In this document: positions 15,492 to 24,233 of the stretch, in pieces
Position numbering within the stretch: position 1 is the stretch's first letter
Layout of the letters: each line of letters starts with the position of its first letter
DNA from: Paracoccus marcusii
GTDB taxonomy: Bacteria > Pseudomonadota > Alphaproteobacteria > Rhodobacterales > Rhodobacteraceae
Assembly (NCBI RefSeq): GCF_028621715.1
Contig: NZ_CP117466.1
Coordinates: 692,501-756,500 of the forward strand
DNA length: 64,000 bases
Direction: 5' to 3'
The notes under the pieces: model-generated
Database searches by the model: none
Told to the model about the DNA's origin: nothing
Seen by the model: the letters and a program-made list of their open reading frames with translations, nothing else
Position numbers and translations under genes: made by a program

Positions 15492-18015
15492 TGACGATCC
15501 GCCCCGGCACCACGATCAGCTTCTTGACCGCCGCCCCGTCCAGGAACCGCAGCACGGTGTCGTCGGCCAGCACCAGCGCCTCGATTTCGGACTTGTGCAT
15601 GGTCTTGGGAACGGTGATCTCGGCCCGGCGCTTGCCGTTGATCTGGATCGGAAGGGTCACGCTGTCGTCCTCCAGCAGGGCCGGGTCCGCCTTTGGCCAG
15701 CCCGCATCGACCACCATGCCCTGCCCGCCCGATTTCGACCAGACCTCTTCGGCCAGGTGCGGCACCATCGGCGCCATCAGCTGGGCCATGATCCGCAGGG
15801 CCGCGCGGCGCGCCTCGCCCCCGGCCTGCGATTTCGCTACAGCGTTGGCCAGTTCATAGAGTTTCGCGACCGCCTTGTTGAAGGCAAAGCCCTCGATCGC
15901 CTTGGTGACATCCGCGATGGCGCGGTGCGCCGTGCGCGTCAGGTCGGCATCGTCGCCCCCTTCGGGAACCTCGTCGGCTAGGCGCCAGACGCGGGACAGG
16001 AACTTGAACGCGGCCTCCGCTCCGGCGGCGGTCCATTCGACGTCGCGTTCGGGCGGGCTGTCCGACAGCATGAACCACCGTGCGGTATCCGCGCCGAAAC
16101 TTTCGACGATGCTGACCGGATCGACGACGTTCTTCTTGGATTTCGACATCTTCGCGGACGGGATCACCTCGACCGCGGTGCCGTCGGCCAGACGCCCGTC
16201 GTTCACGTCCTCGGGCAGGTGATAGACCGGGCGCCCCCGGTCGTCGGTGGTGCGATAGATCTCGTGCGTGACCATGCCTTGCGTGAACAGCGCGTCGAAC
16301 GGCTCTCGTGCCGTCTCGGGCAGGTGGCCCGTCTTGACCATCGCGCGGGCAAAGAAGCGCGAATAGAGCAGGTGCAGGATCGCGTGTTCGACGCCGCCGA
16401 TATACTGGTCGACGTTCATCCAGTATTTCGCATCCGCCCGGTCGGTCGGCGTCGCCGCCCCCGGCGAGGTGAAGCGCGCGTAATACCACGACGAATCGAC
16501 GAAGGTGTCCATCGTGTCGGTCTCGCGCCGCGCCGCGCCTCCGCATTTGGGGCAGGTCGCCTGACGCCAGGTCGGGTGGCGGTCCAGCGGATTGCCCGGC
16601 ACGTCGAAGGTTACGTCCTGCGGCAGCAGCACGGGCAGGTTCGCTTTCGCCTCGGGCACGGTCCCGCAGCTGTCACAATGCAGGACCGGGATCGGGCAGC
16701 CCCAATAGCGCTGGCGCGAGATGCCCCAGTCGCGCAGGCGGAACTTGGTCACGCCCTCGCCGTATCCCGCGCTTTCCGCATGGGCGATGGCGGCGTCCAC
16801 GGCGGCCTCTCCGGTCTGATCGGCCGCGCCGCTGAAGCCGCGGACATAGGTCACGGGTTCGGTCTTGGCAGGCACGAAGGGCGCATCCGCCACCAGTGCG
16901 TCTGCCTGTTCCTGCGTCATGCCGGGCTGACCAAAGGTCGCGCGGATGGGCAGGCCGTACTTGCGCGCGAATTCGTGGTCACGCTCGTCATGCGCCGGGC
17001 TGCCGAAGATCGCGCCGGTGCCGTAATCCATCAACACGAAATTCGCGATCCAGATCGGCAGGCGCCAGTCGGGGTCCAGCGGATGCGCGACGGTCAGGCC
17101 GGTGTCGAAGCCCAGCTTGGGGGCGGTCTCGATGGCTTCCTCGGTCGTGCCGATCCTGCGGCATTCCTCGCGGAAGGCCTCGATCTCGGGGCGGCTGGCC
17201 GCCAGCTCCTTGACCAGGGGATGATCCGGCGACAGCGCGACGAAGCTGGCGCCCATCAGCGTGTCGGGACGGGTCGTATAGACCTCGATCGCCTCATGGC
17301 CCGCCGGCGCATCGACCGTGCGGAACGTGAACTGCAGCCCGCGCGACCGGCCGATCCAGTTGGCCTGCATCAGGCGAACCTTCTCGGGCCAGCCCGTCAG
17401 CCCGTCCAGCGCCTCCAGCAACTCGTCGCTGTAATCGCTGATCCTGAAGAACCACTGCGTCAGCTCGCGCCGTTCCACCGTGGCGCCCGACCGCCAGCCC
17501 TTGCCGTCGATCACCTGTTCATTGGCCAGCACGGTCATGTCGACCGGGTCCCAGTTCACCTGCGCCGACTTGCGCGTGATCAGGCCCGCGTCCAGCATGT
17601 CCAGGAACAGCGCCTGCTGCTGCGCCACATAGGCGTCGTCGCAGGTCGCGAATTCGCGGCTCCAGTCGATGGACAGGCCCAGGGGCTTCAGCTGCTCGCG
17701 CATGGTCTCGATGTTGGCATAGGTCCAGTCGCGGGGATGACCGCCCTGCTCCATCGCGGCGTTCTCCGCGGGCATGCCGAAGGCGTCCCAGCCCATCGGG
17801 TGCAGCACGCTGAACCCCTGCGCCCGCTTGAACCGCGCGACCACGTCGCCCATCGCATAGTTGCGCACATGGCCCATGTGGATGCGCCCCGACGGATAGG
17901 GGAACATCTCCAGCACATAGTATTTCGGGCGCTCGTCGCGGACGGCGGCAAAGGCGTCGGCATCGGCCCAGGCCGTCTGCCAACGGGCTTCGCTTGTCGC
18001 GGGATCATAGGGCAT
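15478..18015 (-). CDS. leuS: Leucyl-tRNA synthetase LeuS
   Basis: Charges tRNA-Leu; 845 residues, normal for bacterial LeuRS. Class I signatures are present: HIGH-type [15 protein letters not shown] at about 38-52 and KMSKS near residue 620 ([10 protein letters not shown]). The CP1 editing domain is intact, with [21 protein letters not shown] zinc-like cysteine cluster is seen (CDSCG and CPKCGGA). The start has GAGG 7 bases upstream. It leads the block leuS-lptE-holA-flavoprotein; DUF3576 is 160 bases upstream on the same strand. Confidence 0.97.
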   Translation of the reverse strand: MPYDPATSEARWQTAWADADAFAAVRDERPKYYVLEMFPYPSGRIHMGHVRNYAMGDVVARFKRAQGFSVLHPMGWDAFGMPAENAAMEQGGHPRDWTYANIETMREQLKPLGLSIDWSREFATCDDAYVAQQQALFLDMLDAGLITRKSAQVNWDPVDMTVLANEQVIDGKGWRSGATVERRELTQWFFRISDYSDELLEALDGLTGWPEKVRLMQANWIGRSRGLQFTFRTVDAPAGHEAIEVYTTRPDTLMGASFVALSPDHPLVKELAASRPEIEAFREECRRIGTTEEAIETAPKLGFDTGLTVAHPLDPDWRLPIWIANFVLMDYGTGAIFGSPAHDERDHEFARKYGLPIRATFGQPGMTQEQADALVADAPFVPAKTEPVTYVRGFSGAADQTGEAAVDAAIAHAESAGYGEGVTKFRLRDWGISRQRYWGCPIPVLHCDSCGTVPEAKANLPVLLPQDVTFDVPGNPLDRHPTWRQATCPKCGGAARRETDTMDTFVDSSWYYARFTSPGAATPTDRADAKYWMNVDQYIGGVEHAILHLLYSRFFARAMVKTGHLPETAREPFDALFTQGMVTHEIYRTTDDRGRPVYHLPEDVNDGRLADGTAVEVIPSAKMSKSKKNVVDPVSIVESFGADTARWFMLSDSPPERDVEWTAAGAEAAFKFLSRVWRLADEVPEGGDDADLTRTAHRAIADVTKAIEGFAFNKAVAKLYELANAVAKSQAGGEARRAALRIMAQLMAPMVPHLAEEVWSKSGGQGMVVDAGWPKADPALLEDDSVTLPIQINGKRRAEITVPKTMHKSEIEALVLADDTVLRFLDGAAVKKLIVVPGRIVNVVA

Positions 18016-18175
18016 GGGGAACCTCGGGCATCATTCGTTGCCCGCAGGGTCTATACGCCCCGCCTGTGCGGGTCCAGATGCGGCCGACCGGAGCCCGTCG
18101 AATGCGACCGCCCGCGGGCATCGCGAAACACCGCCGGATGCCCCGCGATCGGGCCCCCGCTGCGCGGACGCGACC

Positions 18176-18652
18176 TTACAGGCGGCCGTCCTGGATGCGC
18201 AGCTGGCGGGCGCGGGTCAGGATGGCATCCTCGACCGCGCGGACGGTGCCCGCCTCGACCGCGGCGCCGCCCGGCCCCTGCAGCGCCAGGCGCAGGCTGC
18301 GCGCATCCAACGCCGGGTCGCTGATCTGGATCGTCGCACGATAGGACCGCCCCCCGCCCGGAGGCGTGCCGTAGCCGGTCTGGATCACGCCGGTGAACGG
18401 ATCGACCGTCTGCACCGGGAGAAAGTTCAGCACGTCCAGGCTGGCGTTCCACAGGTACTTGTTCACCCCGACCATCTGGTCCGGGTTGCCCGACCGGATG
18501 AACAGGTCCTGGATCAGGGTGCCCCGCTCGGACGGGCGCATGTCGCGGTCGGGGGTGGGGCCCGCGTTTTCCGTCGTGCCGTTGCCGCAGGCCGCCAGGC
18601 CCGCGCACAGCGTCGTGACGATCATCAGGCGCGTGGCGCGTGCATAGGTCAT
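18176..18652 (-). CDS. DUF3576 family lipoprotein
   Basis: Predicted lipoprotein of 158 residues: the signal reaches a lipobox with Cys22 (LCAGLAACGNG). The mature part has the DUF3576 pattern, including TLIQDLFIRSGNPDQMVGVNKYLWNASLDVLNFLPV and a middle strand region PFTGVIQTGYGTPPGG; the C-terminal helix has RAVEDAILTRARQLRI. The family is typical of alphaproteobacteria and often sits before leuS; its function is unknown, presumably in the outer envelope. It may be transcribed with leuS across the 160-base gap, in which I see no other gene. Confidence 0.85.
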   Translation of the reverse strand: MTYARATRLMIVTTLCAGLAACGNGTTENAGPTPDRDMRPSERGTLIQDLFIRSGNPDQMVGVNKYLWNASLDVLNFLPVQTVDPFTGVIQTGYGTPPGGGRSYRATIQISDPALDARSLRLALQGPGGAAVEAGTVRAVEDAILTRARQLRIQDGRL

Positions 18653-18944
18653 CCCAGTCCCCCGGAGGTCAGTTCAGTGGTACAATCTCTTTGGGTCAGC
18701 ATTAGCCCGGATCGGCGCCGCGAAACAAGCGACTTGAGGCGCGGACCCCGTCAGTTCGCCCGACGCGGGGCCTGTCCGGACAGGGCGGTCGGGGCAGGTG
18801 TGGCCCAAGTGCATCACGGAAATGGGCAAAGAAAACAGCAGACGCGTGATTCCGTTGCATCACAATCGCGAAAGAGTGAAACAAATTGCATACCCAGGGC
18901 GGGACAGCTGGCTTGGGCAACAGAGAGACAAGAGGGAACACACC
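18653..18944 (+). promoter_or_regulatory. Long porin upstream region with palindromes
   Basis: The 292 bases between DUF3576 and the porin hold no gene. They contain a 14-bp perfect palindrome CCTGTCCGGACAGG (18771-18784), a CCCCG/CGGGG inverted repeat just before it, and an AT-richer stretch (about 18855-18893) with two TTGCAT copies. The palindrome is a reasonable operator or hairpin; the AT-rich part is the likeliest promoter zone. I cannot place -35 and -10 boxes with confidence. Confidence 0.4.
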
Positions 18945-19958
18945 ATGAAGAAGGCACTTATCGCCTCGACCGCGCTGGTCCTGACCGCGGGTATCGCCGC
19001 TGCAGACGTCACCATCTCGGGTTATGGCCGTACCGGCGTGCTGTACCAAGAAGACGGCGTGCGCGGTGCGATCGTTACGGATGACGGCGATGTCTACACC
19101 GCCAGCGAGGCGATCGTCCAGTCGCGCCTGCGCATGAACATCGACGCGACGACCTCGACCGACCAGGGCGTCGACTTCGGTGGCCGGATCCGCATCCAGT
19201 GGGACCAGGGCGATGACGAAACCACCGTCGCACCCGGCTATGTCTACGTGACCGCCAGCGGCCTGACCGTGGAAATCGGTAACTCGAACACCGCCTACGA
19301 CTCGGCTGCCCTGCTGTACAACTCGGAAATCGGCGTCTACTCGCGTTCGTTCGGCAACTCGCGCGGCGACTTCTTCGCATTCAACACCGACGGCTACCCG
19401 TCTTATGACAACACGGTCGACCTGACCAACCAGCGTCGCAACGACTACATGGGCGTCATGGTCAAGTACGCCGTCGCCGGTGTGAACCTGCGCGCCTCGG
19501 TCGTCGATCCCGACCAGGTTTATGATGGCCTTGGTGGCGATGACGAAAAAGAATACAGCGTCTCGGCCGACTATGTCTGGAATGACTCGGTGACGCTGTC
19601 GGCAGCCTACGTGAAGAACGGCGCAGGCATCGACGACAACGACCAGTATCTGCTTGGCGCGGAATACGCGTTCAACGACAAGACCGACATCGGCCTGCTG
19701 TACATCGACAACGGTGAAGTGCTGGGCGACGACTCGGACCTGGGCAAGACCATCACGCTGTACGGCAGCTACGAGGTTGCTCCGCTGACCACCATCAACG
19801 GCTATGTCGCCAACAACAGCGCAGATTCCAACGAAACCGACAACGCGTTCGGTATCGGCGGCTCGTACGACCTGGGCGGCGCCATGCTGGCCGGTTCGGT
19901 TCAGCGCGGCTACAACGAGAACATCACCGCCGACATGGGCGTGCAGTTCAACTTCTGA
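18945..19958 (+). CDS. Rhodobacter-type outer-membrane porin
   Basis: General diffusion porin, 337 residues, with a Sec signal (MKKALIASTALVLTAGIAAA) and a mature start DVTISGYGRTGVLYQ typical of Rhodobacter/Paracoccus porins. It is rich in Asp, Asn, Gly and Tyr, with alternating beta strands and the C-terminal phenylalanine (GVQFNF) recognised by the BAM machinery. Codon use is visibly less GC-extreme than in neighbours, as expected for a very highly expressed gene. AGAGGG precedes the ATG; an in-frame upstream ATG at 18798 would bury the signal peptide and was rejected. A strong terminator follows. Confidence 0.95.
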   Translation: MKKALIASTALVLTAGIAAADVTISGYGRTGVLYQEDGVRGAIVTDDGDVYTASEAIVQSRLRMNIDATTSTDQGVDFGGRIRIQWDQGDDETTVAPGYVYVTASGLTVEIGNSNTAYDSAALLYNSEIGVYSRSFGNSRGDFFAFNTDGYPSYDNTVDLTNQRRNDYMGVMVKYAVAGVNLRASVVDPDQVYDGLGGDDEKEYSVSADYVWNDSVTLSAAYVKNGAGIDDNDQYLLGAEYAFNDKTDIGLLYIDNGEVLGDDSDLGKTITLYGSYEVAPLTTINGYVANNSADSNETDNAFGIGGSYDLGGAMLAGSVQRGYNENITADMGVQFNF

Positions 19959-19983
19959 TCCCTCGCGGTCAGACGTCATATGG

Positions 19984-20017
19984 AAAGAGCGGGCCTTGCG
20001 CCCGCTCTTTTCTTTTT
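19984..20017 (+). terminator. Rho-independent terminator of the porin gene
   Basis: A perfect 11-bp stem AAAGAGCGGGC (19984-19994) / GCCCGCTCTTT (20000-20010) with loop CTTGC is followed by TCTTTTT. It ends the porin transcript 13 bases before the YggS start. Confidence 0.95.
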
Positions 20018-20030
20018 GTCAGGTGGGATC

Positions 20031-20690
20031 ATGGGACTGGACGACATCACCCGCCGCATCCGCGCGGCCGAATCCGCCGCAGGGCGCGCACCGGGCAGCG
20101 TCACGCTGATCGCGGTCAGCAAACTGCAACCTTCCGAACGGGTCGAGGGCGTTCTGGCCGCGGGCCACACCGTCTTCGGAGAGAACTACGTCCAGGAGGC
20201 GCAGGCCAAGTGGCCTGCCTGGACCGCGGCGCATCCGGGCGTGTCGGTCCACATGATCGGGCCGCTGCAATCGAACAAGGCGCGGGCCGCCGTGCAGCTG
20301 TTCGACGCGATCCACACGCTGGACCGCGTGACGCTGGCCCGCAAGCTGGCCGCGCAGATGGCCGAACAGGGCCGTCGCCCGCAGCTGTTCGTGCAGGTCA
20401 ACACCGGGGATGAGCCGCAAAAGGCCGGCATCCTGGCGGATGAGCTGCCCGGCTTCCTGGCGTTGTGCGCCGAGCTGTCGCTGTCGCCTGAGGGCCTGAT
20501 GTGCATCCCGCCCGACGGCGAGGATCCGGCACCGCATTTCACCCTGCTGCGCGACCTGGCGCGCGACCACGGCCTGCCCGGCCTGTCGATGGGCATGAGC
20601 GCCGATTTCGAGACCGCCATCGCCCATGGCGCGACCCATGTCCGCGTGGGGTCGGCGATCTTCGGGGCGCGGAACGCTCAGGGCACGTAA
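20031..20690 (+). CDS. YggS family pyridoxal phosphate homeostasis protein
   Basis: Cytosolic PLP-binding protein (PLPBP/YggS), 219 residues, that keeps B6 vitamers and amino-acid pools in balance rather than catalysing a reaction. The PLP lysine is in TLIAVSKLQP near residue 36; HTVFGENYVQEAQAKW, HMIGPLQSNKA, LFVQVNTGDEPQKAGI and LSMGMSADFETAIAHGATHVRVGSAIFG are all family signatures. AGGTGGG lies 5 bases before the ATG. The porin terminator ends 13 bases upstream, so transcription must come from read-through or from a promoter overlapping that hairpin. It overlaps the convergent L,D-transpeptidase gene by 13 bases. Confidence 0.93.
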   Translation: MGLDDITRRIRAAESAAGRAPGSVTLIAVSKLQPSERVEGVLAAGHTVFGENYVQEAQAKWPAWTAAHPGVSVHMIGPLQSNKARAAVQLFDAIHTLDRVTLARKLAAQMAEQGRRPQLFVQVNTGDEPQKAGILADELPGFLALCAELSLSPEGLMCIPPDGEDPAPHFTLLRDLARDHGLPGLSMGMSADFETAIAHGATHVRVGSAIFGARNAQGT

Positions 20691-21163
20691 AGCGGCGTGC
20701 CCGGGGGCGCGTGACGCGCGATCCACATCAGGTCCCGGCGGGCAAAGGCGATGCAGCCTTCGGTCCCGAAACCGGGGCGGCGCCACTGGTGCAAGAAGAT
20801 CGCGGATCCCCGCCCCGGAACCGCATCCGCATTCCAGTCCGTCGTCAGGATCACATCGTACAGCGGGTCGGCGCGGCGCAGCCGTTCGTGGCTGGCCGCA
20901 ACCGGCGCGCGGGCGTGCTGGTTATAGGCCGCATGGCCCGGATCGTCACACCATAGATCGCCCGGCCCGATCACCCGCGCCCAAGGCGCGGGGCGGGCCA
21001 AGCGGTCCGGGCGGTACCACAGCCCGGTGATGCGATGGCGGCCCGAAGGGGTGGCGTGATCGCCCTCGCGCTTGGCGGGGGTGATCCCGGCGCGGCCGAT
21101 GCTGCAGGGAATGACGCGGCCCAGAAAACGCAGCCCCTGCGGGGTCAGCACCATGCCGGTCAC
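20678..21163 (-). CDS. L,D-transpeptidase (YkuD fold) with variant active-site motif
   Basis: Small YkuD-domain protein of 161 residues without a clear signal peptide. The catalytic cysteine lies in FLHQWRRPGFGTEGCIAFARRDL, where the usual SHGC is TEGC, a variant seen in a subgroup of these proteins. The earlier GDHATPSGRHRITG matches the conserved T-P-x-G strand. Expected chemistry is formation or editing of mDAP-linked peptides in peptidoglycan, but the altered motif and lack of an export signal leave this open. The GTG start overlaps the ribA stop by GTGA, so it is translated with ribA. Confidence 0.8.
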   Translation of the reverse strand: MTGMVLTPQGLRFLGRVIPCSIGRAGITPAKREGDHATPSGRHRITGLWYRPDRLARPAPWARVIGPGDLWCDDPGHAAYNQHARAPVAASHERLRRADPLYDVILTTDWNADAVPGRGSAIFLHQWRRPGFGTEGCIAFARRDLMWIARHAPPGTPLYVP

Positions 21164-22218
21164 AGCAGATGCCCCGACTTTTCGGCCTTCACATCCAGAT
21201 AGCCGGTGTTGTGACGGTTGCGCGGCACGACCAGCGGAACCCGTTCGGGGACCGCGATGCCGTGGGCCTGCATCATCGCCACCTTGCGCGGGTTGTTGGT
21301 CATCAGGTGCACGGCGCCGAAACCCAACCGTCGCAGCAGCGCCGCGCCGATGCGGAAGTCGCGCTCGTCATCCTCGAATCCCAGGCGGTGGTTCGCCTCG
21401 ACCGTGTCAAAGCCCTGGTTCTGCAGGTCATAGGCGCGCATCTTGTTGGCCAGCCCGATGCCCCGCCCCTCCTGGTTCAGGTACAGCAGCACCCCCGCCC
21501 CCGCCTGCCCCATCGCGGCCAGCGCGGCGTTCAGCTGCGGCCCGCAATCGCATTTCAGGCTGCCCAGCACGTCGCCCGTGAAACAGGCCGAATGCAGCCG
21601 CGCCAGGACGGGCGCATCGCGGGGCGGGTCGCCGATCTCGATCGCGTAATGCTCCTCTCCACCGTCATCGGGACGGAAGATGTGCAGCCGCGACCGCTCC
21701 GCCGACAACAGTGGCAGGCGCGCTGCCGCGACCGGGGCCATCGCGGCCTCGGCTGCAAGCTGCGCAAGAACCGGACCCGGAGGCAGGCGCGTCAGGCCCG
21801 GCGGCGCGGGGGCCGCGACCATCAGCATGGCAGGCAGCAGCTGCGCCGATTTCGCCAGCGCCAGCGCCGCGCGATGGGGTCCCGCATCGCCGTCGCGCAG
21901 GGTGGTCAGTGGTCCCTTCATCGGGGTCATCAGGTCGCCTGCGGGATCGGCCAACGCCCGCAGCCACGCCAGATCGGCCCCCACGGGCAGCGCAACCCGC
22001 GCCAGATCGCCGTCATAGGCGCGCGCCTTGAGCGTTTCGGCCCGCCGTCCGGTCAGGGCCAGGACGGCGGGGCCAAGCGCGCGCAGATCGGCCAGACGCG
22101 CGGGCGACAGCGTCTCGACCGCGGCCGCAAGATGGTCGCCAAACGCCACCGGCAGGCCCATGCGCAGGTCGGCGCGCGCGCGGGCGATGGTCTCGGGCAG
22201 GGTCGGGATCAGGCTCAT
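21160..22218 (-). CDS. ribA: GTP cyclohydrolase II RibA with N-terminal extension
   Basis: Opens the GTP ring in the first step of riboflavin synthesis. Of 352 residues, about the last 200 form the catalytic domain: ARLHSACFTGDVLGSLKCDCGPQL supplies the three zinc cysteines, then LLYLNQEGRGIGLANKMRAYDLQ and FEDDERDFRIGAALLRRLG with the catalytic Arg/Tyr region. The first 150 residues are an Ala-rich extension without the catalytic residues of DHBP synthase. An ATG at 22230 is an alternative start; neither has a strong Shine-Dalgarno. It diverges from cenR. Its stop is coupled to the L,D-transpeptidase GTG. Confidence 0.92.
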   Translation of the reverse strand: MSLIPTLPETIARARADLRMGLPVAFGDHLAAAVETLSPARLADLRALGPAVLALTGRRAETLKARAYDGDLARVALPVGADLAWLRALADPAGDLMTPMKGPLTTLRDGDAGPHRAALALAKSAQLLPAMLMVAAPAPPGLTRLPPGPVLAQLAAEAAMAPVAAARLPLLSAERSRLHIFRPDDGGEEHYAIEIGDPPRDAPVLARLHSACFTGDVLGSLKCDCGPQLNAALAAMGQAGAGVLLYLNQEGRGIGLANKMRAYDLQNQGFDTVEANHRLGFEDDERDFRIGAALLRRLGFGAVHLMTNNPRKVAMMQAHGIAVPERVPLVVPRNRHNTGYLDVKAEKSGHLL

Positions 22219-22271
22219 GGGGCCACGCATTCTTGAAACAGTCTGAAACATAACGCACCAATCCGACAACT

Positions 22272-22293
22272 CCATGTGAGGATTCGCACATGG
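22272..22293. promoter_or_regulatory. Inverted repeat between ribA and cenR
   Basis: CCATGTG (22272-22278) and CACATGG (22287-22293) form a perfect 7-bp inverted repeat with an 8-base spacer in the 135-base divergent region. It is 60 bases upstream of cenR and 54 upstream of ribA, a typical operator position. A second small palindrome, TTGCGCAA, lies nearer the cenR Shine-Dalgarno. The binding protein is unknown; autoregulation by CenR is one possibility. Confidence 0.4.
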
Positions 22294-22353
22294 TGCTGGA
22301 CGGTCCGGGCTGCGACGCCCAACTCATTGCGCAATGACGCAAAGGAGGCAACC

Positions 22354-23040
22354 ATGGCCGGACTGAAGAAGATCCTGCTTGTCGATGACGAGGAAGACCT
22401 GCGCGAGGCCTTGGCCGAACAGCTGGTCGCGACCGACGATTTCGACGTGACCGAGGCCGGCAGCGGCGCCGAGGCGGTCGAAGCCACCAAGAACGCGATC
22501 TTTGACCTGGTGGTCCTGGATGTCGGCCTGCCCGATACCGACGGGCGCGAGCTGTGCAAGAAGCTGCGCAAGCTGAACGTCAAATGCCCCATCGTGATGC
22601 TGACCGGGCATGACACCGATGCCGACACGATCCTGGGCCTGGATGCGGGCGCCAACGACTATGTCACCAAGCCCTTCAAGTTCCCGGTCCTGCTGGCCCG
22701 CCTGCGCGCCCAGCTGCGCACGCATGAACAGTCCGAGGACGCGATCTTCCAGCTTGGGCCGTACACGTTCAAGCCGTCGATGAAGATGCTGATCGACGCC
22801 AAGGACCGCAAGATCCGCCTGACCGAGAAGGAGACCAACATCCTCAAGTTCCTGTACCGCGCGCAGGACGGGGTGGTGGCCCGCGACGTGCTGCTGCACG
22901 AGGTCTGGGGATACAACGCGGGCGTGACCACGCACACGCTGGAGACGCACATCTATCGCCTGCGCCAGAAGATCGAGCCGGATCCGTCGAACGCGCGCCT
23001 TCTGGTCACGGAATCGGGCGGCTATCGCCTGGTCGCCTGA
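22354..23040 (+). CDS. cenR: OmpR-type response regulator CenR
   Basis: Cell-envelope response regulator of alphaproteobacteria, essential in several species, controlling envelope genes; 228 residues. The receiver domain has DDEED near the start, phospho-acceptor Asp56 (LVVLDVGLPD), and the conserved T and K (MLTGHD, YVTKPF). The winged-helix output domain contains LTEKETNILKFLYRAQDGVVARDVLLHEVWGYN and THTLETHIYRLRQKIEPD. AAAGGAGG precedes the ATG. The partner kinase CenK is not adjacent, as is common. A terminator follows at 23158. Confidence 0.9.
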   Translation: MAGLKKILLVDDEEDLREALAEQLVATDDFDVTEAGSGAEAVEATKNAIFDLVVLDVGLPDTDGRELCKKLRKLNVKCPIVMLTGHDTDADTILGLDAGANDYVTKPFKFPVLLARLRAQLRTHEQSEDAIFQLGPYTFKPSMKMLIDAKDRKIRLTEKETNILKFLYRAQDGVVARDVLLHEVWGYNAGVTTHTLETHIYRLRQKIEPDPSNARLLVTESGGYRLVA

Positions 23041-23157
23041 GGCATCGGCGGGTTCCTGCGCAGACAACTTTGCCGGGAACCCAAGCCCTGATGTGACGTT
23101 CTGTCCCCGAAGCCCAGTGGTCGGCGGATGCGGCCACACCCCTCCCTCTCTGTTCTG

Positions 23158-23190
23158 CCCCGGCGTTCCCTGCGCCGGGGCTTCTTTTTT
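23158..23190 (+). terminator. Rho-independent terminator downstream of cenR
   Basis: A perfect 8-bp stem CCCCGGCG (23158-23165) / CGCCGGGG (23173-23180) with a 7-base loop is followed by CTTCTTTTTT. The 117 bases between the cenR stop and this hairpin contain no gene, only another inverted repeat (GGGTTCC/GGAACCC). Confidence 0.92.
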
Positions 23191-23204
23191 GGACGGCCGT
23201 CCGG

Positions 23205-24176
23205 TCAGCGCCCGTGCGGCGCGGTCCAGTCCGCGTCCGGACCGATGGGCACGATGCGGTGCGGATTGATCATGTCGTGGCTGTAGTAGTAGTGCCGCAT
23301 GAAATGATCCGGATGGATCGTCCGGGCGACGCCCGGCCACTGGTACAGCTCGCGTGCCCAGCCCCACAGGTTCGGATAGTCGACGATGCGGCGGCGGTTG
23401 CACTTGAAATGCGTGTGATAGACGGCATCGAACCGGACGATGGTGGTGAACAGCCGCCAGTCGGCCTCGGTGATGCGGTCGCCGGTCAGATAGCGGTGTT
23501 CGGCCAGCAGCCCCTCGATCCCGTCCAGGCTGTCGAACAGCGGATGGACCGCCTTGTCATAGGCCTCTTGGGTGGTGGCGAAGCCCGCCTTGTAGACGCC
23601 ATTGTTGACGGTGTCATAGACGCGGTCGTTGATCGCCTTGATGCGGGCGCGCAGGGGTTGGGGCCAGTAATCGTCCGTGTTGCCGGTCACGCCGTCAAAG
23701 GCGCTGTTGAACATGCGGATGATGTCGGCGCTTTCGTTCGACACGATCCGGCCGGTCTGGCGGTCCCACAGGACGGGGACGGTGACGCGTCCCGACATGT
23801 CGGGCGTGTCCTTCAGATAGACCTGGCGCAGATAGTCCAGGCCGAACTGCCGGTCGCCCGTGGCGCCGTCGAAATCGGTGCGGAATTCCCATCCCTCGCT
23901 CAGCATCTCGGGGTGGACGACCGAGATGTCGATGTGATCCTCCAGACCCTTCAGCGCGCGGAAGATCATCGTGCGATGCGCCCAGGGACAGGCATGGCTG
24001 ACATAGAGGTGATAGCGTCCCGATTCGGCCGCGAACCCGCCCTGGCCCGTCGGCCCCGCCTGCCCGTCCGAGGTCACCCAATTGCGGAACTTGGCCGTGT
24101 CGCGCTTGAACTCTCCCCCGGTACTGTCGGTGTCATACCATTCGTCCTTCCAGACGCCGTCGACCAGCTGGCCCAT
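23205..24176 (-). CDS. Glutathionyl-hydroquinone reductase (Xi-class GST, YqjG/ECM4)
   Basis: Reduces glutathionyl-(hydro)quinones, a quinone detoxification step; 323 residues, the family length. The catalytic Cys is in YHLYVSHACPWAHRTMIFRALKG. Other marks are VTVPVLWDRQTGRIVSNESADIIRMFN, the Xi-class Tyr-rich region (NGVYKAGFATTQEAYDKAV) and the C-terminal WPGVARTIHPDHFMRHYYYSHDMINPHRIVPIGP. The ATG follows GAAAGGAGTTCAC (GGAG 5 bases upstream). Together with the downstream MFS gene on the same strand it may serve aromatic-compound handling. Confidence 0.94.
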   Translation of the reverse strand: MGQLVDGVWKDEWYDTDSTGGEFKRDTAKFRNWVTSDGQAGPTGQGGFAAESGRYHLYVSHACPWAHRTMIFRALKGLEDHIDISVVHPEMLSEGWEFRTDFDGATGDRQFGLDYLRQVYLKDTPDMSGRVTVPVLWDRQTGRIVSNESADIIRMFNSAFDGVTGNTDDYWPQPLRARIKAINDRVYDTVNNGVYKAGFATTQEAYDKAVHPLFDSLDGIEGLLAEHRYLTGDRITEADWRLFTTIVRFDAVYHTHFKCNRRRIVDYPNLWGWARELYQWPGVARTIHPDHFMRHYYYSHDMINPHRIVPIGPDADWTAPHGR

Positions 24177-24233
24177 GTGAACTCCTTTCGGTGATGTGAC
24201 GGGGCAACGGGCGGGGGGCCGCCTTGTTCCCCG

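Noticed and set aside
18798..18944. N-terminal extension of the porin from an upstream in-frame ATG
   Set aside because: It would place 49 residues before a standard Sec signal peptide and ignores the good Shine-Dalgarno before the ATG at 18945.
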